Source: Candidatus Rokuibacteriota bacterium
GTDB taxonomy: Bacteria; Methylomirabilota; Methylomirabilia; Rokubacteriales; CSP1-6
Assembly: GCA_003220685.1 (NCBI GenBank)
Contig: QHTE01000010.1
Location: 38,513 to 102,512, forward strand
DNA: 64,000 nucleotides
Direction of reading: 5' to 3'
Shown here: piece by piece, positions 43,293-51,802 of the stretch
How the letters are laid out: the number at the start of each line of letters is the position of its first letter
How positions within the stretch are numbered: position 1 is the stretch's first letter
Position numbers and translations under genes: made by a program
The notes under the pieces: generated by a model
What the model was told of the DNA's origin: nothing
The model's database searches: none
What the model saw: only the letters and a program-made list of their open reading frames with translations

Positions 43293-44351
43293 ATGGGCCA
43301 GATCCTCGGCCTCGGCATCACGCACTACCCGCCGCTCTCCTACAAGGGCAACATGACCAGCCGCATCAAGCTTCTGGTCGCGGACGCCCTCCTGCCGGAA
43401 CCTCTGCGCACCCCGGCCGGATGGCATCCGACGGCGCGTGAGCAGTGGAGCACCGACGAGGGCGCCGCGCACTCCGAGAAGCACCGCGACGACCTGATTC
43501 ACCATTTCAGGAAGGCTCGCGCCGAGCTGGACGCGTTCCGGCCCGACTTCGTGCTGCTCTGGGGTGACGACCAGTACGAGAATTACCGCGAGGACTGCGT
43601 GCCGCCGTTCTCGATCCTGGCCTACGACTCCGTCGACGTCCAGCCGTGGAAGGGCCACCGCGGCGAGAACTGGTGGGACGAGCCCAAGGACAAGACGTTC
43701 ACGATCGCGGGTCATCGGGCGGGCGCCAAGTACCTTGCGTCGGCGCTGCTCGGCGACGGGGTCGACATTGCGTATTCGTACAAGCCCTTGCACCACCCGC
43801 TCGGTCACGCGTTCATGAACTCGATCCTCTACCTGGACATCGACCGCAAGGGCTTCCCCTATCCAGTGGTGCCGTTCACGGTGAACTCGTACGGGCGATG
43901 GCTGATCGGGGCGCACGGCGCGCCGATGACGCCCTCGCAGACGGCGAAGCTCGCGGGGCAAAGCGAGCTCGATCCGCCCGGGCCACAGCCGTGGCGCTGC
44001 TTCCAGATCGGCGGCGCCGTCGCCCGGGCGCTGAGCGCGAGCCCCTGGAAGGTGGCGGTGATCGCCTCGTCGAGCTGGAGCCACTCGTTCCTGGTCGCGA
44101 AGACCTCACTGATGTTCCCGGACGTCGAGTCGGACCGGCGCTACTACGAGGCGCTGCGCGACGGCGACTGGACGGTCTGGCGGAATACCACGATCGCCGA
44201 GGCCGAGGATCGCGGCCATCACGAGCTCTTGAACTGGTTCTGCCTCGCCGGCGCGATGGCGGAGCTTCGCCGCAAGCCCGACGAGTCGGTGTTCCTGGAG
44301 TCGTGGATCTCGAACTCCGACAAGGTGTTCGCCGTATTCAGGCCGTCGTAA
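43293..44351 (+). CDS. LigB-type (class III) extradiol dioxygenase-like protein, copy 2
   Basis: A 352-residue paralogue of the 39326 gene, with Shine-Dalgarno AGAGGAGG. Shared motifs: LGITHYPPLSYKGNM, LLWGDDQYENYREDCVPPF, YKPLHHPLGHAFMNSILYLD, FTVNSYGRWLIG and IASSSWSHSFLVAK, giving the His/Glu ligands expected in the class III fold. Position between a cupin and a NIPSNAP gene differs from copy 1, suggesting two related ring-opening or C-C cleaving steps or two substrates. No aromatic dioxygenase hydroxylating partner is in the window. Confidence 0.78.
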   Translation: MGQILGLGITHYPPLSYKGNMTSRIKLLVADALLPEPLRTPAGWHPTAREQWSTDEGAAHSEKHRDDLIHHFRKARAELDAFRPDFVLLWGDDQYENYREDCVPPFSILAYDSVDVQPWKGHRGENWWDEPKDKTFTIAGHRAGAKYLASALLGDGVDIAYSYKPLHHPLGHAFMNSILYLDIDRKGFPYPVVPFTVNSYGRWLIGAHGAPMTPSQTAKLAGQSELDPPGPQPWRCFQIGGAVARALSASPWKVAVIASSSWSHSFLVAKTSLMFPDVESDRRYYEALRDGDWTVWRNTTIAEAEDRGHHELLNWFCLAGAMAELRRKPDESVFLESWISNSDKVFAVFRPS

Positions 44352-44368
44352 TCAAGGAGGAGAAAAGG

Positions 44369-44995
44369 ATGATCTACGAAGTTCGCACCTATACCCTGCG
44401 CACCGGAGCCGTGGCCGAGTTCGAGGACCGCTTCACGAAGCGCAAACCGCTGCGCGAGAAGCATTCGAAGCTCGGCGCCTTCTGGCACACGGATTTCGGT
44501 CCGCTCAACCAGGTCGTCCACGTCTGGCCGTACGAGGACCTCGCGCACCGCACCTCAGTGCGCGACGCGATGGCGAAGGACAAGGACCTCCAGCAGCTGC
44601 CTGGCGGGCGCGATCTGATCGTCGAGCAGCAGGCCGACATCATGATTCCGGCGCCGTTCATGCAGCCGCTCGGCAGCCGCGACTTCGGCACCGGCAACTT
44701 CTACGAGATGCGCATCTACACCTACGCGCCCGGCGATCTGCCGGCGGTGCTGGAGGCGTGGGGCAAGGCGGTGCCGATCCGCGAGAAGCTCTCGCCGCTG
44801 GCGGCGTGCTGGACGAGCGAGCTCGGCGGCCTCAACAAGTTCGTGCACGTGTGGCCGTACAAGAACTCCGACGAGCGCATGCGCATCCGTGAAGAATCGC
44901 GGAAGGGTGGCCAGTGGCCCCCGCAGTCCGGCGTCCGGCCGGTCCGGCAAGAGAACAAGATGCTGATCCCGGCGGCGTTCTCGCCACTGCGCTAA
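44369..44995 (+). CDS. NIPSNAP family protein, tandem domains
   Basis: A 208-residue protein built of two NIPSNAP ferredoxin-like domains: IYEVRTYTLRTGAVAEFEDR with NQVVHVWPYEDLAHR, and YEMRIYTYAPGDLPAVLEAW with NKFVHVWPYKNSDERMRI. The family is of unknown chemistry and is often found with aromatic or terpenoid degradation genes. Start ATG 44369 with a strong AAGGAGGAG ribosome-binding site. It follows LigB copy 2 by 17 bp. Confidence 0.86.
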   Translation: MIYEVRTYTLRTGAVAEFEDRFTKRKPLREKHSKLGAFWHTDFGPLNQVVHVWPYEDLAHRTSVRDAMAKDKDLQQLPGGRDLIVEQQADIMIPAPFMQPLGSRDFGTGNFYEMRIYTYAPGDLPAVLEAWGKAVPIREKLSPLAACWTSELGGLNKFVHVWPYKNSDERMRIREESRKGGQWPPQSGVRPVRQENKMLIPAAFSPLR

Positions 44996-45106
44996 CTCCC
45001 ACCGGTCGAACCAACGCCCGGGCGGGCGCCGGCCGCGAGCCGGACGCGCCGCCCGGGCGGCATCTCGACGCTCCATCCCACCGGCACGACGAAGGAGACG
45101 AACGCG

Positions 45107-46504
45107 ATGGCATCCCTCAGCCGGCAGCTCGCGCAGTGGGTCGTCGGGCTTCGCTATGAGGATCTCCCGCCCGAGGTGGTCGATCGCGCCAGGGGCGTCA
45201 CGCTGCACGGGCTCGCCTCGGTGCTGCTCGGCTCGCTGACGCCAGGCGGCCGCCAGGCGGTCAAGCTGATCGGCGACGAAGAGGCCGGCGTGAAGAACGG
45301 CGCCACGATCATGATGGACGGCACGAAGGTGACGAAGGGCGGCGCCGCGTTCGCGAACGCCGAGATGGCAATGGCCGGCGGCAAGTGGGACACCTTCCGC
45401 ATGCTGACGCACCCCGGCACGAGCATCATTCCCGGCGCCTTCGTCGCCGCGGAGACGGCGGGCGCCTCCGGCCGCGACTTCCTGACCGGCCTCGCGGCGG
45501 GCTACGAGGTCATGGAGCGGATGGCCGCCGACTTCATTCCCACGGTGATGGCGCGAGGCTTCCACTCGGGCGTGGTGTTCGGGATCTTCGGTCCCGCCGT
45601 CGCCGCGGCCAAGATTCTGGGCTTCACGGAAGACCAGGTGAACAGCACGATCGCCCTCTGCGCCAGCCTGGCCGCCGGCAACCTCGAAGGCGCGCGCAGC
45701 GGCGGCCGCGCGCTGCGCGAAGGCGCCGCGGTGCGCAACGCGATGCTGGCCGTCGCGCTGGCGCGGCAAGGACACGTCGGGGGCGAGACGGTGCTCGAGG
45801 GCGAGGCGGGCTTCTATCACGCGTATGCCGGCAACAACCAGGGCCGACTCACCCACAGCTTCGTCGGCGACACGCAGACGAGCCTCGACAAGATCACGGC
45901 CGCGCTCGGCCGGAGCTGGATGTTCCTCGAGACCCTCTACCGCATCTACTCGACGGCCGGCTACAACATCGCCCACGTCGACGTGACCGCGAAGCTGTGC
46001 GAGGAGCACGACATCGCCCACAAGGACGTCGCGCGGGTCGAGGCGGTGGTGAACTGGCTCGAGACGCAGTACCCGAGCCCGGCGTTTCCGAGCCGCCGCG
46101 AAGACCTGGAGTCGAAGCCGGGCAGCACCGCGTACTACGCCGCCTACGGCGTGGTGAAGCGCGGCTTCCCGGTGCTGAAGGCGCAGGTCGATCCGAACGG
46201 CGCCGACGACCCGCCCGCGGTGCTCGATCTGATGAAGCGCGTGACCTTGATCCCGTCCCACAAGATGACGCTCTTCGGTCCGCGCATCACGATCTTCACG
46301 AAAGACGGCAAGAGCTACACGAAACAGTCCACCGGCCGCGAGTTCATCTGGGACTTCGCGGAGGAGACGCGCCGCATTCGCGATGTGATCCCGGGGCTGC
46401 CGATCCCGGCGGCGCAGTTCGAGGAGATCATCGCGACGTGCCGCGACCTCGACAAGCAGGCGCGAGCCGACCGGCTCGTTCAGCTCACCCTGAAGAAGGC
46501 CTGA
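45107..46504 (+). CDS. MmgE/PrpD family protein
   Basis: A 465-residue protein of the 2-methylcitrate dehydratase/iminodisuccinate epimerase superfamily. Family features: LSRQLAQWVVGLRYEDLPPEVVDRARG at the N-terminus, TMVxHPGTSIIPGAFVAAE-type helix (here LTHPGTSIIPGAFVAAETAG), GRALREGAAVRNAMLAV and the C-terminal HKDVARVEAVV region. Members dehydrate, isomerise or decarboxylate tricarboxylic or aconitate-like acids without metal. A second member lies at 50397 on the other strand. It is followed 13 bp later by a cupin gene. Substrate not assigned. Confidence 0.86.
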   Translation: MASLSRQLAQWVVGLRYEDLPPEVVDRARGVTLHGLASVLLGSLTPGGRQAVKLIGDEEAGVKNGATIMMDGTKVTKGGAAFANAEMAMAGGKWDTFRMLTHPGTSIIPGAFVAAETAGASGRDFLTGLAAGYEVMERMAADFIPTVMARGFHSGVVFGIFGPAVAAAKILGFTEDQVNSTIALCASLAAGNLEGARSGGRALREGAAVRNAMLAVALARQGHVGGETVLEGEAGFYHAYAGNNQGRLTHSFVGDTQTSLDKITAALGRSWMFLETLYRIYSTAGYNIAHVDVTAKLCEEHDIAHKDVARVEAVVNWLETQYPSPAFPSRREDLESKPGSTAYYAAYGVVKRGFPVLKAQVDPNGADDPPAVLDLMKRVTLIPSHKMTLFGPRITIFTKDGKSYTKQSTGREFIWDFAEETRRIRDVIPGLPIPAAQFEEIIATCRDLDKQARADRLVQLTLKKA

Positions 46505-46517
46505 GGGAGAACGCGAC

Positions 46518-47048
46518 ATGCCCGGCAAAGTGCGCAGGATCCTGACAGGCGTCAATGCGGCGGGGCGTTCCTTCATTCTTTCGGACACGATGCTCCCGAC
46601 GGCGCCGGTCGCGCCGGGCGCTCCGGTCCGCACCGGCCTCTGGACCACCACCTGCGCGCCGGCCTCGAATCGGGAGGACGACCCCGTGCCCGACGGGGTC
46701 ATCATGCAGACGCCGCCCGCGCACCGCGGCGGGACCGTCGTGCGCATCACCGACATCGTGCCGGACTCACGGCACGCCTACGATCCGGAGGAGCTCCGCC
46801 GGCGCAAGTGCAAGACGACGCCCGATCGCTCGGCGCGCCATCCGGCCTTCCACGCCACCGACACCGTCGACTACGCGGTGTGTCTCGAGGGCGAGGTGTG
46901 GGCGGTCCTGGACGAGGACGAGACGCTCATGCGGCCGGGCGACGTGCTGATCCAGCGCGGCACCTATCACGCCTGGTCGAATCGCAGCGACCGGATCTGC
47001 CGCATGCTGTTCGTCCTGATCGACGCCGAGCCGCTGAAAAATCACTAG
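46518..47048 (+). CDS. Cupin-domain protein
   Basis: A 176-residue single cupin. N-terminal part [20 protein letters not shown] is typical of cupins that accompany MmgE/PrpD and aromatic genes. Motif-like segments are [20 protein letters not shown] and [21 protein letters not shown], with the His and Glu/Asp residues for metal. Probably a small oxygenase or isomerase in the same catabolic operon. It ends 2 bp before the start of a wrecked solute-binding-protein gene. Confidence 0.82.
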   Translation: MPGKVRRILTGVNAAGRSFILSDTMLPTAPVAPGAPVRTGLWTTTCAPASNREDDPVPDGVIMQTPPAHRGGTVVRITDIVPDSRHAYDPEELRRRKCKTTPDRSARHPAFHATDTVDYAVCLEGEVWAVLDEDETLMRPGDVLIQRGTYHAWSNRSDRICRMLFVLIDAEPLKNH

Positions 47049-47050
47049 TC

Positions 47051-47286
47051 ATGCTGATCGATCGGCGCGCGCTGCTCGTAGGTCTCGCCGGCGTGCTCCT
47101 GCCGTCTACCGCGCCAGCGCATTGATGAGCTACGGCGCGAGTCAGCGCGATGCGCACGCGCGGCTCGCCACCTATGCCGACAAGATCCTCAAGGGTGCCC
47201 GCCCCGCGGACCTTCCCGTCGAGCAGCCAACCGGCCTGCCAATTCCTCAGCTACTGCTGCTGCGGGCGGATCAGGTCCTCGAATGA
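47051..47286 (+). pseudogene. Second gutted ABC transporter substrate-binding protein gene
   Basis: ATG 47051 gives a signal-like peptide [20 protein letters not shown] ending at a TGA. In another frame from 47124, [20 protein letters not shown] continues with [16 protein letters not shown], then jumps to [10 protein letters not shown] and a stop at 47286. These are the two ends of a TrpX/ABC_sub_bind-type protein; the central body and the segment between VEQPT and LLLRAD are missing. Same family and same pattern of loss as at 42418. Confidence 0.78.
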
Positions 47287-47299
47287 GAGGGAGAATTGC

Positions 47300-48220
47300 A
47301 TGGCTCTGAAAGACAAGATCACGCTCGGCATGTCGCTGCCCCACCGCTCGCCGGAGCCGATCGACATGGGTGTCGTGCGCCAGGTGGCGCAGCGCGCCGA
47401 CGCGCTCGGCTTTCGCGACCTGTGGGTGACCGAGAACACCCTGGACCACGTCTTCTCGTTCGACCCCGTCGTGATCCTGACGTACGCGGCCGCGGTCACC
47501 CGGTCGATTCGCGTGGGCGTCTCCGTGGCGGTCCTTCCCGTCCAGAACCCCATCCACGTCGCGCATCAGTTCGCCACGCTCGACTACGCGAGCAGCGGGC
47601 GAGCGATCCTCGGTGTGGGGCTCGGTCGCGACCAGCACTACACGCAGTTCCAGGTGCCGCGCGAGCACCGGATCCGGCGCTTTCGCGAGCAACTCGAGCT
47701 GATCAGGGCTCTGTGGACCGAGCCGAAGATCAGCTACCGCGGCAGCCTCTATCAGCTCGACGCCGGCGCCATGAGCCCCAGGCCGGTTCAGAAGCCGCAC
47801 CCGCCGATCTGGTTCGGCGGCGGGCACCCCGACGCGATCCGCCGCGCCGCCGTGATGGCCGACGGATGGATGGGCGCCGGAGGCTCCAGTCACGCCGACT
47901 TCAAGCGGTCGGTCCCGTTGTTGCGCGAGCAGCTCGAGAAGGCTCGGCGCGATCCGACGACGTTTCCTGTCTCGAAGCGCGTGTTCCTGTCCGTGCACGA
48001 GCGCGCCGACGTCGCGCGCGACGAGCTCCACCGCTGGTTCAGCGTCGTCTACCGCAATCCGGCGGGCACCGACGCCTGCGGCGTCCACGGCACGCCCGAG
48101 CAAGTGTGCGAGCGCCTCGAAGAGCTGGTCGCCGCGGGCACGAATCACCTCCTGCTCAACCCCATTGCGCGCCACGCCGAGCAAGTCGAAGCACTCGCTT
48201 CGATCACGGGACTCTCCTGA
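47300..48220 (+). CDS. LLM-class flavin-dependent oxidoreductase
   Basis: A 306-residue protein, ATG at 47300 (the open frame further upstream belongs to the preceding wreck). Motifs: MSLPHRSPEPIDMGVVRQVA, FRDLWVTENTLDHVFSFDPV, RSIRVGVSVAVLPVQNPIHV, GRAILGVGLGRDQHYTQF, and PPIWFGGGHPDAIRRAAVMADGW. F420- or FMN-dependent by family. It ends the rightward catabolic run that begins with the cupin at 42937. Confidence 0.86.
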   Translation: MALKDKITLGMSLPHRSPEPIDMGVVRQVAQRADALGFRDLWVTENTLDHVFSFDPVVILTYAAAVTRSIRVGVSVAVLPVQNPIHVAHQFATLDYASSGRAILGVGLGRDQHYTQFQVPREHRIRRFREQLELIRALWTEPKISYRGSLYQLDAGAMSPRPVQKPHPPIWFGGGHPDAIRRAAVMADGWMGAGGSSHADFKRSVPLLREQLEKARRDPTTFPVSKRVFLSVHERADVARDELHRWFSVVYRNPAGTDACGVHGTPEQVCERLEELVAAGTNHLLLNPIARHAEQVEALASITGLS

Positions 48221-48252
48221 CCGGGGTTCTACGCGAGCGTACGGAATCCGAG

Positions 48253-48936
48253 CTAGAACAGACTCTCGACCTGGCCGAGGAGCGGACTACTCGCGAGGGA
48301 GGACTGGTGGGCCGGAAGGTCCACCCAGACCGGGAACTCGCGGCCGGTGATCTTTCGGATCTTGGTCGGGCCGCCGAGCGACATCATCGTCGGCCACGAC
48401 GCGGCGAGATCGGGATGGGCCAGCAGCAGCAGGCCGCGGCCGAGATAGCCGTCGGCGACGCCCGTCTGGGTGAGGCCCGCCTCCGCCGCCGCGCCCGCCA
48501 ATTCCTCCGGGCGCAGGAGGCGCCGGGTCCCTCCGGCTTCCCACGCGAGGGCGGGACAGAGGCCGGGGCCGGTCTCGGCGAGGGCCGCGATCCAGTGGCG
48601 GCGAGCGACGGCGAGGAAGCGGCGGTACGCATCGCCGACGCCGTCGGGGGCGGCCTCGTGCTCCTTCAACAAAATGGACGGGAACGGGGCGTCGGGCAGG
48701 CTATACGCCCGGATCAACGACCCGGGGACCGGGCACCCGAAGGGGGCGACCTGGGCCAGAAAACCCGTCAGCATCTCGCCCCCCAGGGCGGCCTGCGGGA
48801 GGGCCAGCACGTAGTGCTTCGTGTCCGGTCGGGTGACCGCCGCGATCAGGACCTCGCCGGCCGGCCAGGCGCGGCCGTTGCCCGTCTCGGCCGCGCCGAT
48901 TTCGGCCCCGCTGCAACGCCGTTGCTGGACGCTCAT
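48253..48936 (-). CDS. Hypothetical protein, 227 aa
   Basis: Start taken at ATG 48936 (MSVQQRRCSGAEIGAAETG); an upstream ATG at 48978 would extend into the region shared with the divergent selenoprotein gene. The protein has no family I recognise. It contains VLIAAVTRPDTKHYVLALPQ, FLAVARRHWIAALAETGPGL and a C-terminal MMSLGGPTKIRKITGREF. No signal peptide or membrane segment. It is divergent from the selenoprotein gene, with about 45 bp between starts, so they share a promoter region. Confidence 0.5.
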   Translation of the reverse strand: MSVQQRRCSGAEIGAAETGNGRAWPAGEVLIAAVTRPDTKHYVLALPQAALGGEMLTGFLAQVAPFGCPVPGSLIRAYSLPDAPFPSILLKEHEAAPDGVGDAYRRFLAVARRHWIAALAETGPGLCPALAWEAGGTRRLLRPEELAGAAAEAGLTQTGVADGYLGRGLLLLAHPDLAASWPTMMSLGGPTKIRKITGREFPVWVDLPAHQSSLASSPLLGQVESLF

Positions 48937-48979
48937 GCTCCGGTTAACATGCCAGACATCATCTCCAAGGAGGGCCAAA

Positions 48980-49270
48980 ATGGCCGAAGGTAAGTGTCAC
49001 GTCGAGATCGTGTACTGCGTCGTCTGAGGGTACCTCCCCGTAGCCGTCAGTGTGGCGGCTGAGCTGTCCTCGATCAACTATCGGGAAACCGCGATCACCC
49101 TCACCCCGTCCGACAGCGGCAGGTTCGAAGTGTACCTCGACGGCAAGAAGCTCTATGACCGCAAGGCTCCGGGAGCCGTCGATTTCCTGCCGGCGCTGAA
49201 GGAGATCCACAAGATCCGCGACGCGATCAAGGAAATATTCGGCGTGGCGCCGGCGGCGGCGGCCCACTAG
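48980..49270 (+). CDS. SelW/Rdx-family selenoprotein with UGA-encoded selenocysteine (CxxU)
   Basis: ATG 48980 has AAGGAGGG at 48968-48975 as ribosome-binding site. The frame reads MAEGKCHVEIVYCVV, then TGA at 49025-49027, and continues without interruption for 80 codons: GYLPVAVSVAAELSSINYRE, SGRFEVYLDGKKLYDRKAPG, AVDFLPALKEIHKIRDAIKE and a TAG stop. With TGA read as Sec the product is 96 residues with C13-V-V-U16, exactly where the Rdx thioredoxin-like family (SelW, SelT, SelH and bacterial Rdx) has CxxC or CxxU between beta1 and alpha1 (YCxxCGYLP...AxxLxxE). A hairpin downstream fits the bacterial SECIS rule. Likely a cytosolic thiol redox protein. selA/B/C/D are not in the window. Confidence 0.85.
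49042..49060 (+). promoter_or_regulatory. Bacterial SECIS-like hairpin
   Basis: AGCCGUC (49042-49048) pairs with GGCGGCU (49054-49060): seven pairs, one of them U-G. The 5-nt apical loop is AGUGU, with G as its second base, and begins 22 nt after the UGA. Bacterial SECIS models expect a stem with a small loop, a G in the first two loop positions and about 16-37 nt from UGA to loop; all three hold. Confidence 0.7.
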
Positions 49271-49280
49271 GAGCGCGGTC

Positions 49281-49637
49281 ATGGCTTTCGGTACCCATCA
49301 CGTCCACGTGAAGACGCACGACCCGAAGCAGACGATGCAGTTCTACGTCGACAATCTGGGCGCGACCTTGATCGCCGACATGGGCGCGCGCGGCTACCGC
49401 GTGAACCTGCACGGGCTGCAGCTGAACATCACCGGGCTGATCGACTCGCAGCGCCGCGAGCAGCACTACGGCCTCGAGCACATCGCGGTCGACACCGACG
49501 ACTACGCGGGCACGCTCGCCCAGTTCCGCGCGAAGGGCGTCCGCGTCCTCGAAGAGCTTCCGCCCAATAACGGCCGGCGCGTCTGCTTCCTGGAGGCGCC
49601 GGACGGGGTGCAGATCGAAGTGATCGAGAAGGTGTAG
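49281..49637 (+). CDS. VOC (glyoxalase/bleomycin-resistance) family protein
   Basis: A 118-residue vicinal-oxygen-chelate protein: THHVHVKTHDPKQTMQFYVD, LGATLIADMGARGYRVNLHG, HYGLEHIAVDTDDYAGTLAQ and RRVCFLEAPDGVQIEVIE. Metal-ligand candidates are the N-terminal His, His of GLEHIAV and the final Glu. It lies 10 bp after the selenoprotein gene and probably shares its message. Reaction unknown; isomerase, epimerase or dioxygenase activity is possible in this family. Confidence 0.85.
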   Translation: MAFGTHHVHVKTHDPKQTMQFYVDNLGATLIADMGARGYRVNLHGLQLNITGLIDSQRREQHYGLEHIAVDTDDYAGTLAQFRAKGVRVLEELPPNNGRRVCFLEAPDGVQIEVIEKV

Positions 49638-49640
49638 GCC

Positions 49641-50384
49641 GTGGGCGCCCGCCGGGCCGGTGAGCCTGACCGCGTCAAGCAGCAGGTCGCGGCGCACTGG
49701 AACCGGCGGGCGCCCGGATTCGACGCAGACTTCGGCCATAGTATCCGCACACCCGCCGAGCGCGCGGCGTGGGATCGCGTCCTCGAGCTCGTGGTCCCGG
49801 CCCGCGGCAAGCTCGACGCGCTCGACGTCGGCTGCGGCACGGGCTTCCTCACCTTCGAGCTCGCGGCGCGCGGCCATCGCGTCACCGGCGTCGACTTCGC
49901 GCCCGCGATGATCGCCGAGGCCCGGCGCAAAGCGGCCGACCGCGCCCTCGCGGTCCGGCTCGAGGAGGCCGACGCCGAGCAGCTGCCGTTCGGGGCCGCC
50001 AGCTTCGACCTCGTCATCAGCCGCCACCTGCTCTGGACGCTCCCGCATCCGGAGGCGGCCATCGACGAGTGGATCCGCGTCCTGCGTCCGGGCGCGCGGC
50101 TGGTCGTCGTGGACGGCCAGTTCGATCCGAGCGTCCTGACGCCGCCGGCCGGCAGCGCGCGCTCGAGCCAGGAGTACGCGGCGATCGGCGAGCAGCTTCC
50201 CTTCCTGGGCGGCCGGTCACGCGAAGAGATCGAGCGGCTGCTCGCCGCCCACGGCCTCGGCAACGTCGGCAGCGACCCGCTGCACGATCTGGTCGCCGCG
50301 CAGGCGCAGCGGATGGTCGACGAGGGTCTGGAGCCGCGCACGCACCGGCGCTACGTCGTGTGGGGTGACGTCGCGCCGCGATGA
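49641..50384 (+). CDS. Class I SAM-dependent methyltransferase
   Basis: A 247-residue UbiE-like enzyme with a GTG start 3 bp after the VOC stop. SAM motif I is LDALDVGCGTGFLTFELAARG, followed by VTGVDFAPAMIAEARRKA, LEEADAEQLPFGAASFDLVISRHLLWTL and RPGARLVVVDGQFD. N-terminal VAAHWNRRAPGFDADFGHSI is a common substrate-side helix. Substrate unknown. Apparent operon: selenoprotein, VOC protein, methyltransferase. Confidence 0.86.
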   Translation: MGARRAGEPDRVKQQVAAHWNRRAPGFDADFGHSIRTPAERAAWDRVLELVVPARGKLDALDVGCGTGFLTFELAARGHRVTGVDFAPAMIAEARRKAADRALAVRLEEADAEQLPFGAASFDLVISRHLLWTLPHPEAAIDEWIRVLRPGARLVVVDGQFDPSVLTPPAGSARSSQEYAAIGEQLPFLGGRSREEIERLLAAHGLGNVGSDPLHDLVAAQAQRMVDEGLEPRTHRRYVVWGDVAPR

Positions 50385-50396
50385 AGTGCCGGCGCG

Positions 50397-51755
50397 CTAT
50401 GTAGCGATCACCAGGCTCTCGAACAGGCCATCCAGGGTGGCGGTGTCTTCCAGACCTCGTACTTCGGCCAAGACGCGATCACACTGCCCGGCGCCGAGCG
50501 CTCGGGGCGCCAGGCCTCTGAACTTTGCCTCGACCTCGCCGTCCGTCAGCGGATTCCGGTAGTGGCCCTTCGGGTGGCTGGTCTCCGCCGTCACGCGCCG
50601 ACCGTCGGTGGTCGTCACCTCGACCCGCGTGCACGACTCCGCGGGGTAGCGGCGCGTGAAGTCGGGCTCCTCGACCACGGTGAGCTTCTTGATCACCGGC
50701 CGGAGCGCCGGATCCTTGATGCGCGACGGCGCGAAGGTGGCCGGGGTGACACCGCCGTCTCGAATCGCCGCCGCGACCAGGTAGGGAATGCTGTGGTCCG
50801 CGGTCTCCCGCGTCTCGGGATCCCACTTCTCCGCCTCCGCGGCGGTGCGCCGCACCGCCTCGCCGTACGTGGCCACTCGAACCGACTCGATCTGAGCCGC
50901 GGAGACCTGCTGCCGGAGCTCCAGCATGAGCCCGATCGGCCCCTGGGTGTGGATCACCGACGGGTAGGCCTTGAAGCTCGTCGCATTGATCCGGAACGGC
51001 TCGGTCCTTCCGCCGAACCGCTCCCACTTCGGAGCCTCGATCCCGAGGTGCTGCCACAGCCCGTCGCGTCCCTCGAAGGGATGGCCCGGCCCCGTCATGC
51101 CCTCCGCGGCCAGCTCCGCCGCGAACACGCCGGTCCGAATCGCCGCCGCGGTCGCGCAGCCCTTCCACATCGAGAGCTCACCGATCCGCGTGACGCCGAG
51201 CGGCACGCCCGACGTGATCGCGATGGAGATGGCGTGCCCCATCGCCACCCGGTCGAGTCCGAGGACCTTGCCGGCGCCGCACGCCGCGCCGATCGCGGCG
51301 AACATGCCCTGATCCCAGCCCTTGAGGGCGACGCGGTCGGCGAGCCGACAGAACGCCTCGTACGCGACCGCGATGGCGGTGATCACCGATCGGCCGTCGG
51401 CTCGGCGCGCGTCGGCTGCCGCCAGCACCGCGGGAATCATGTCACTGGGATGACCGGTGCCGCGCGCCGCGTAGGTGTCGTTGCAGTCCAGGTAGCGGAC
51501 GAAGACCGTGTTCGCGAAGGCCGCCAGATCCGCCGACGTCGTCGCGCGCGTGCCCAGCACTCGCGCCGGCGGGTTGCCCCGCACGCGGGATGCGATGGCT
51601 CGCGCGATCGCCGCCGGCTCGCCGTCGAACGCGCCCGCCGCGCACCCGAGCGTGTCGATCAGCGTCCGCTTCACCTGATGCACCGCCTCGGGTGTCAGGT
51701 CGCCGAATGTCAGCCGACCCGCGTAATCGCTCAGGAAATCGGTCGTCCCATCCAT
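50397..51755 (-). CDS. MmgE/PrpD family protein
   Basis: A 452-residue member, with FLSDYAGRLTFGDLTPEAVHQVKRTLIDTLGCAAGAF at the N-terminus, YLDCNDTYAARGTGHPSDMIPAVLAAADA (the family DxxD/GHPSD motif), MWKGCATAAAIRTGVFAAELA and SFKAYPSVIHTQGPIGLMLEL. It acts on citrate- or aconitate-like acids by family, without metal. Convergent with the methyltransferase and divergent from the AhpD-like gene at 51855, with which a promoter-bearing 99-bp gap is shared. Confidence 0.87.
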   Translation of the reverse strand: MDGTTDFLSDYAGRLTFGDLTPEAVHQVKRTLIDTLGCAAGAFDGEPAAIARAIASRVRGNPPARVLGTRATTSADLAAFANTVFVRYLDCNDTYAARGTGHPSDMIPAVLAAADARRADGRSVITAIAVAYEAFCRLADRVALKGWDQGMFAAIGAACGAGKVLGLDRVAMGHAISIAITSGVPLGVTRIGELSMWKGCATAAAIRTGVFAAELAAEGMTGPGHPFEGRDGLWQHLGIEAPKWERFGGRTEPFRINATSFKAYPSVIHTQGPIGLMLELRQQVSAAQIESVRVATYGEAVRRTAAEAEKWDPETRETADHSIPYLVAAAIRDGGVTPATFAPSRIKDPALRPVIKKLTVVEEPDFTRRYPAESCTRVEVTTTDGRRVTAETSHPKGHYRNPLTDGEVEAKFRGLAPRALGAGQCDRVLAEVRGLEDTATLDGLFESLVIAT

Positions 51756-51802
51756 GAGAATCCTCCGCGGCCCGGATTGCCGCCATTGTACGACCCGCGG
51801 CG

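Noticed and set aside
49052..49270. Independent 72-aa ORF starting at GTG 49052
   Set aside because: It is the second half of the Rdx-family fold, in frame with the upstream ATG and lacking its own ribosome-binding site.
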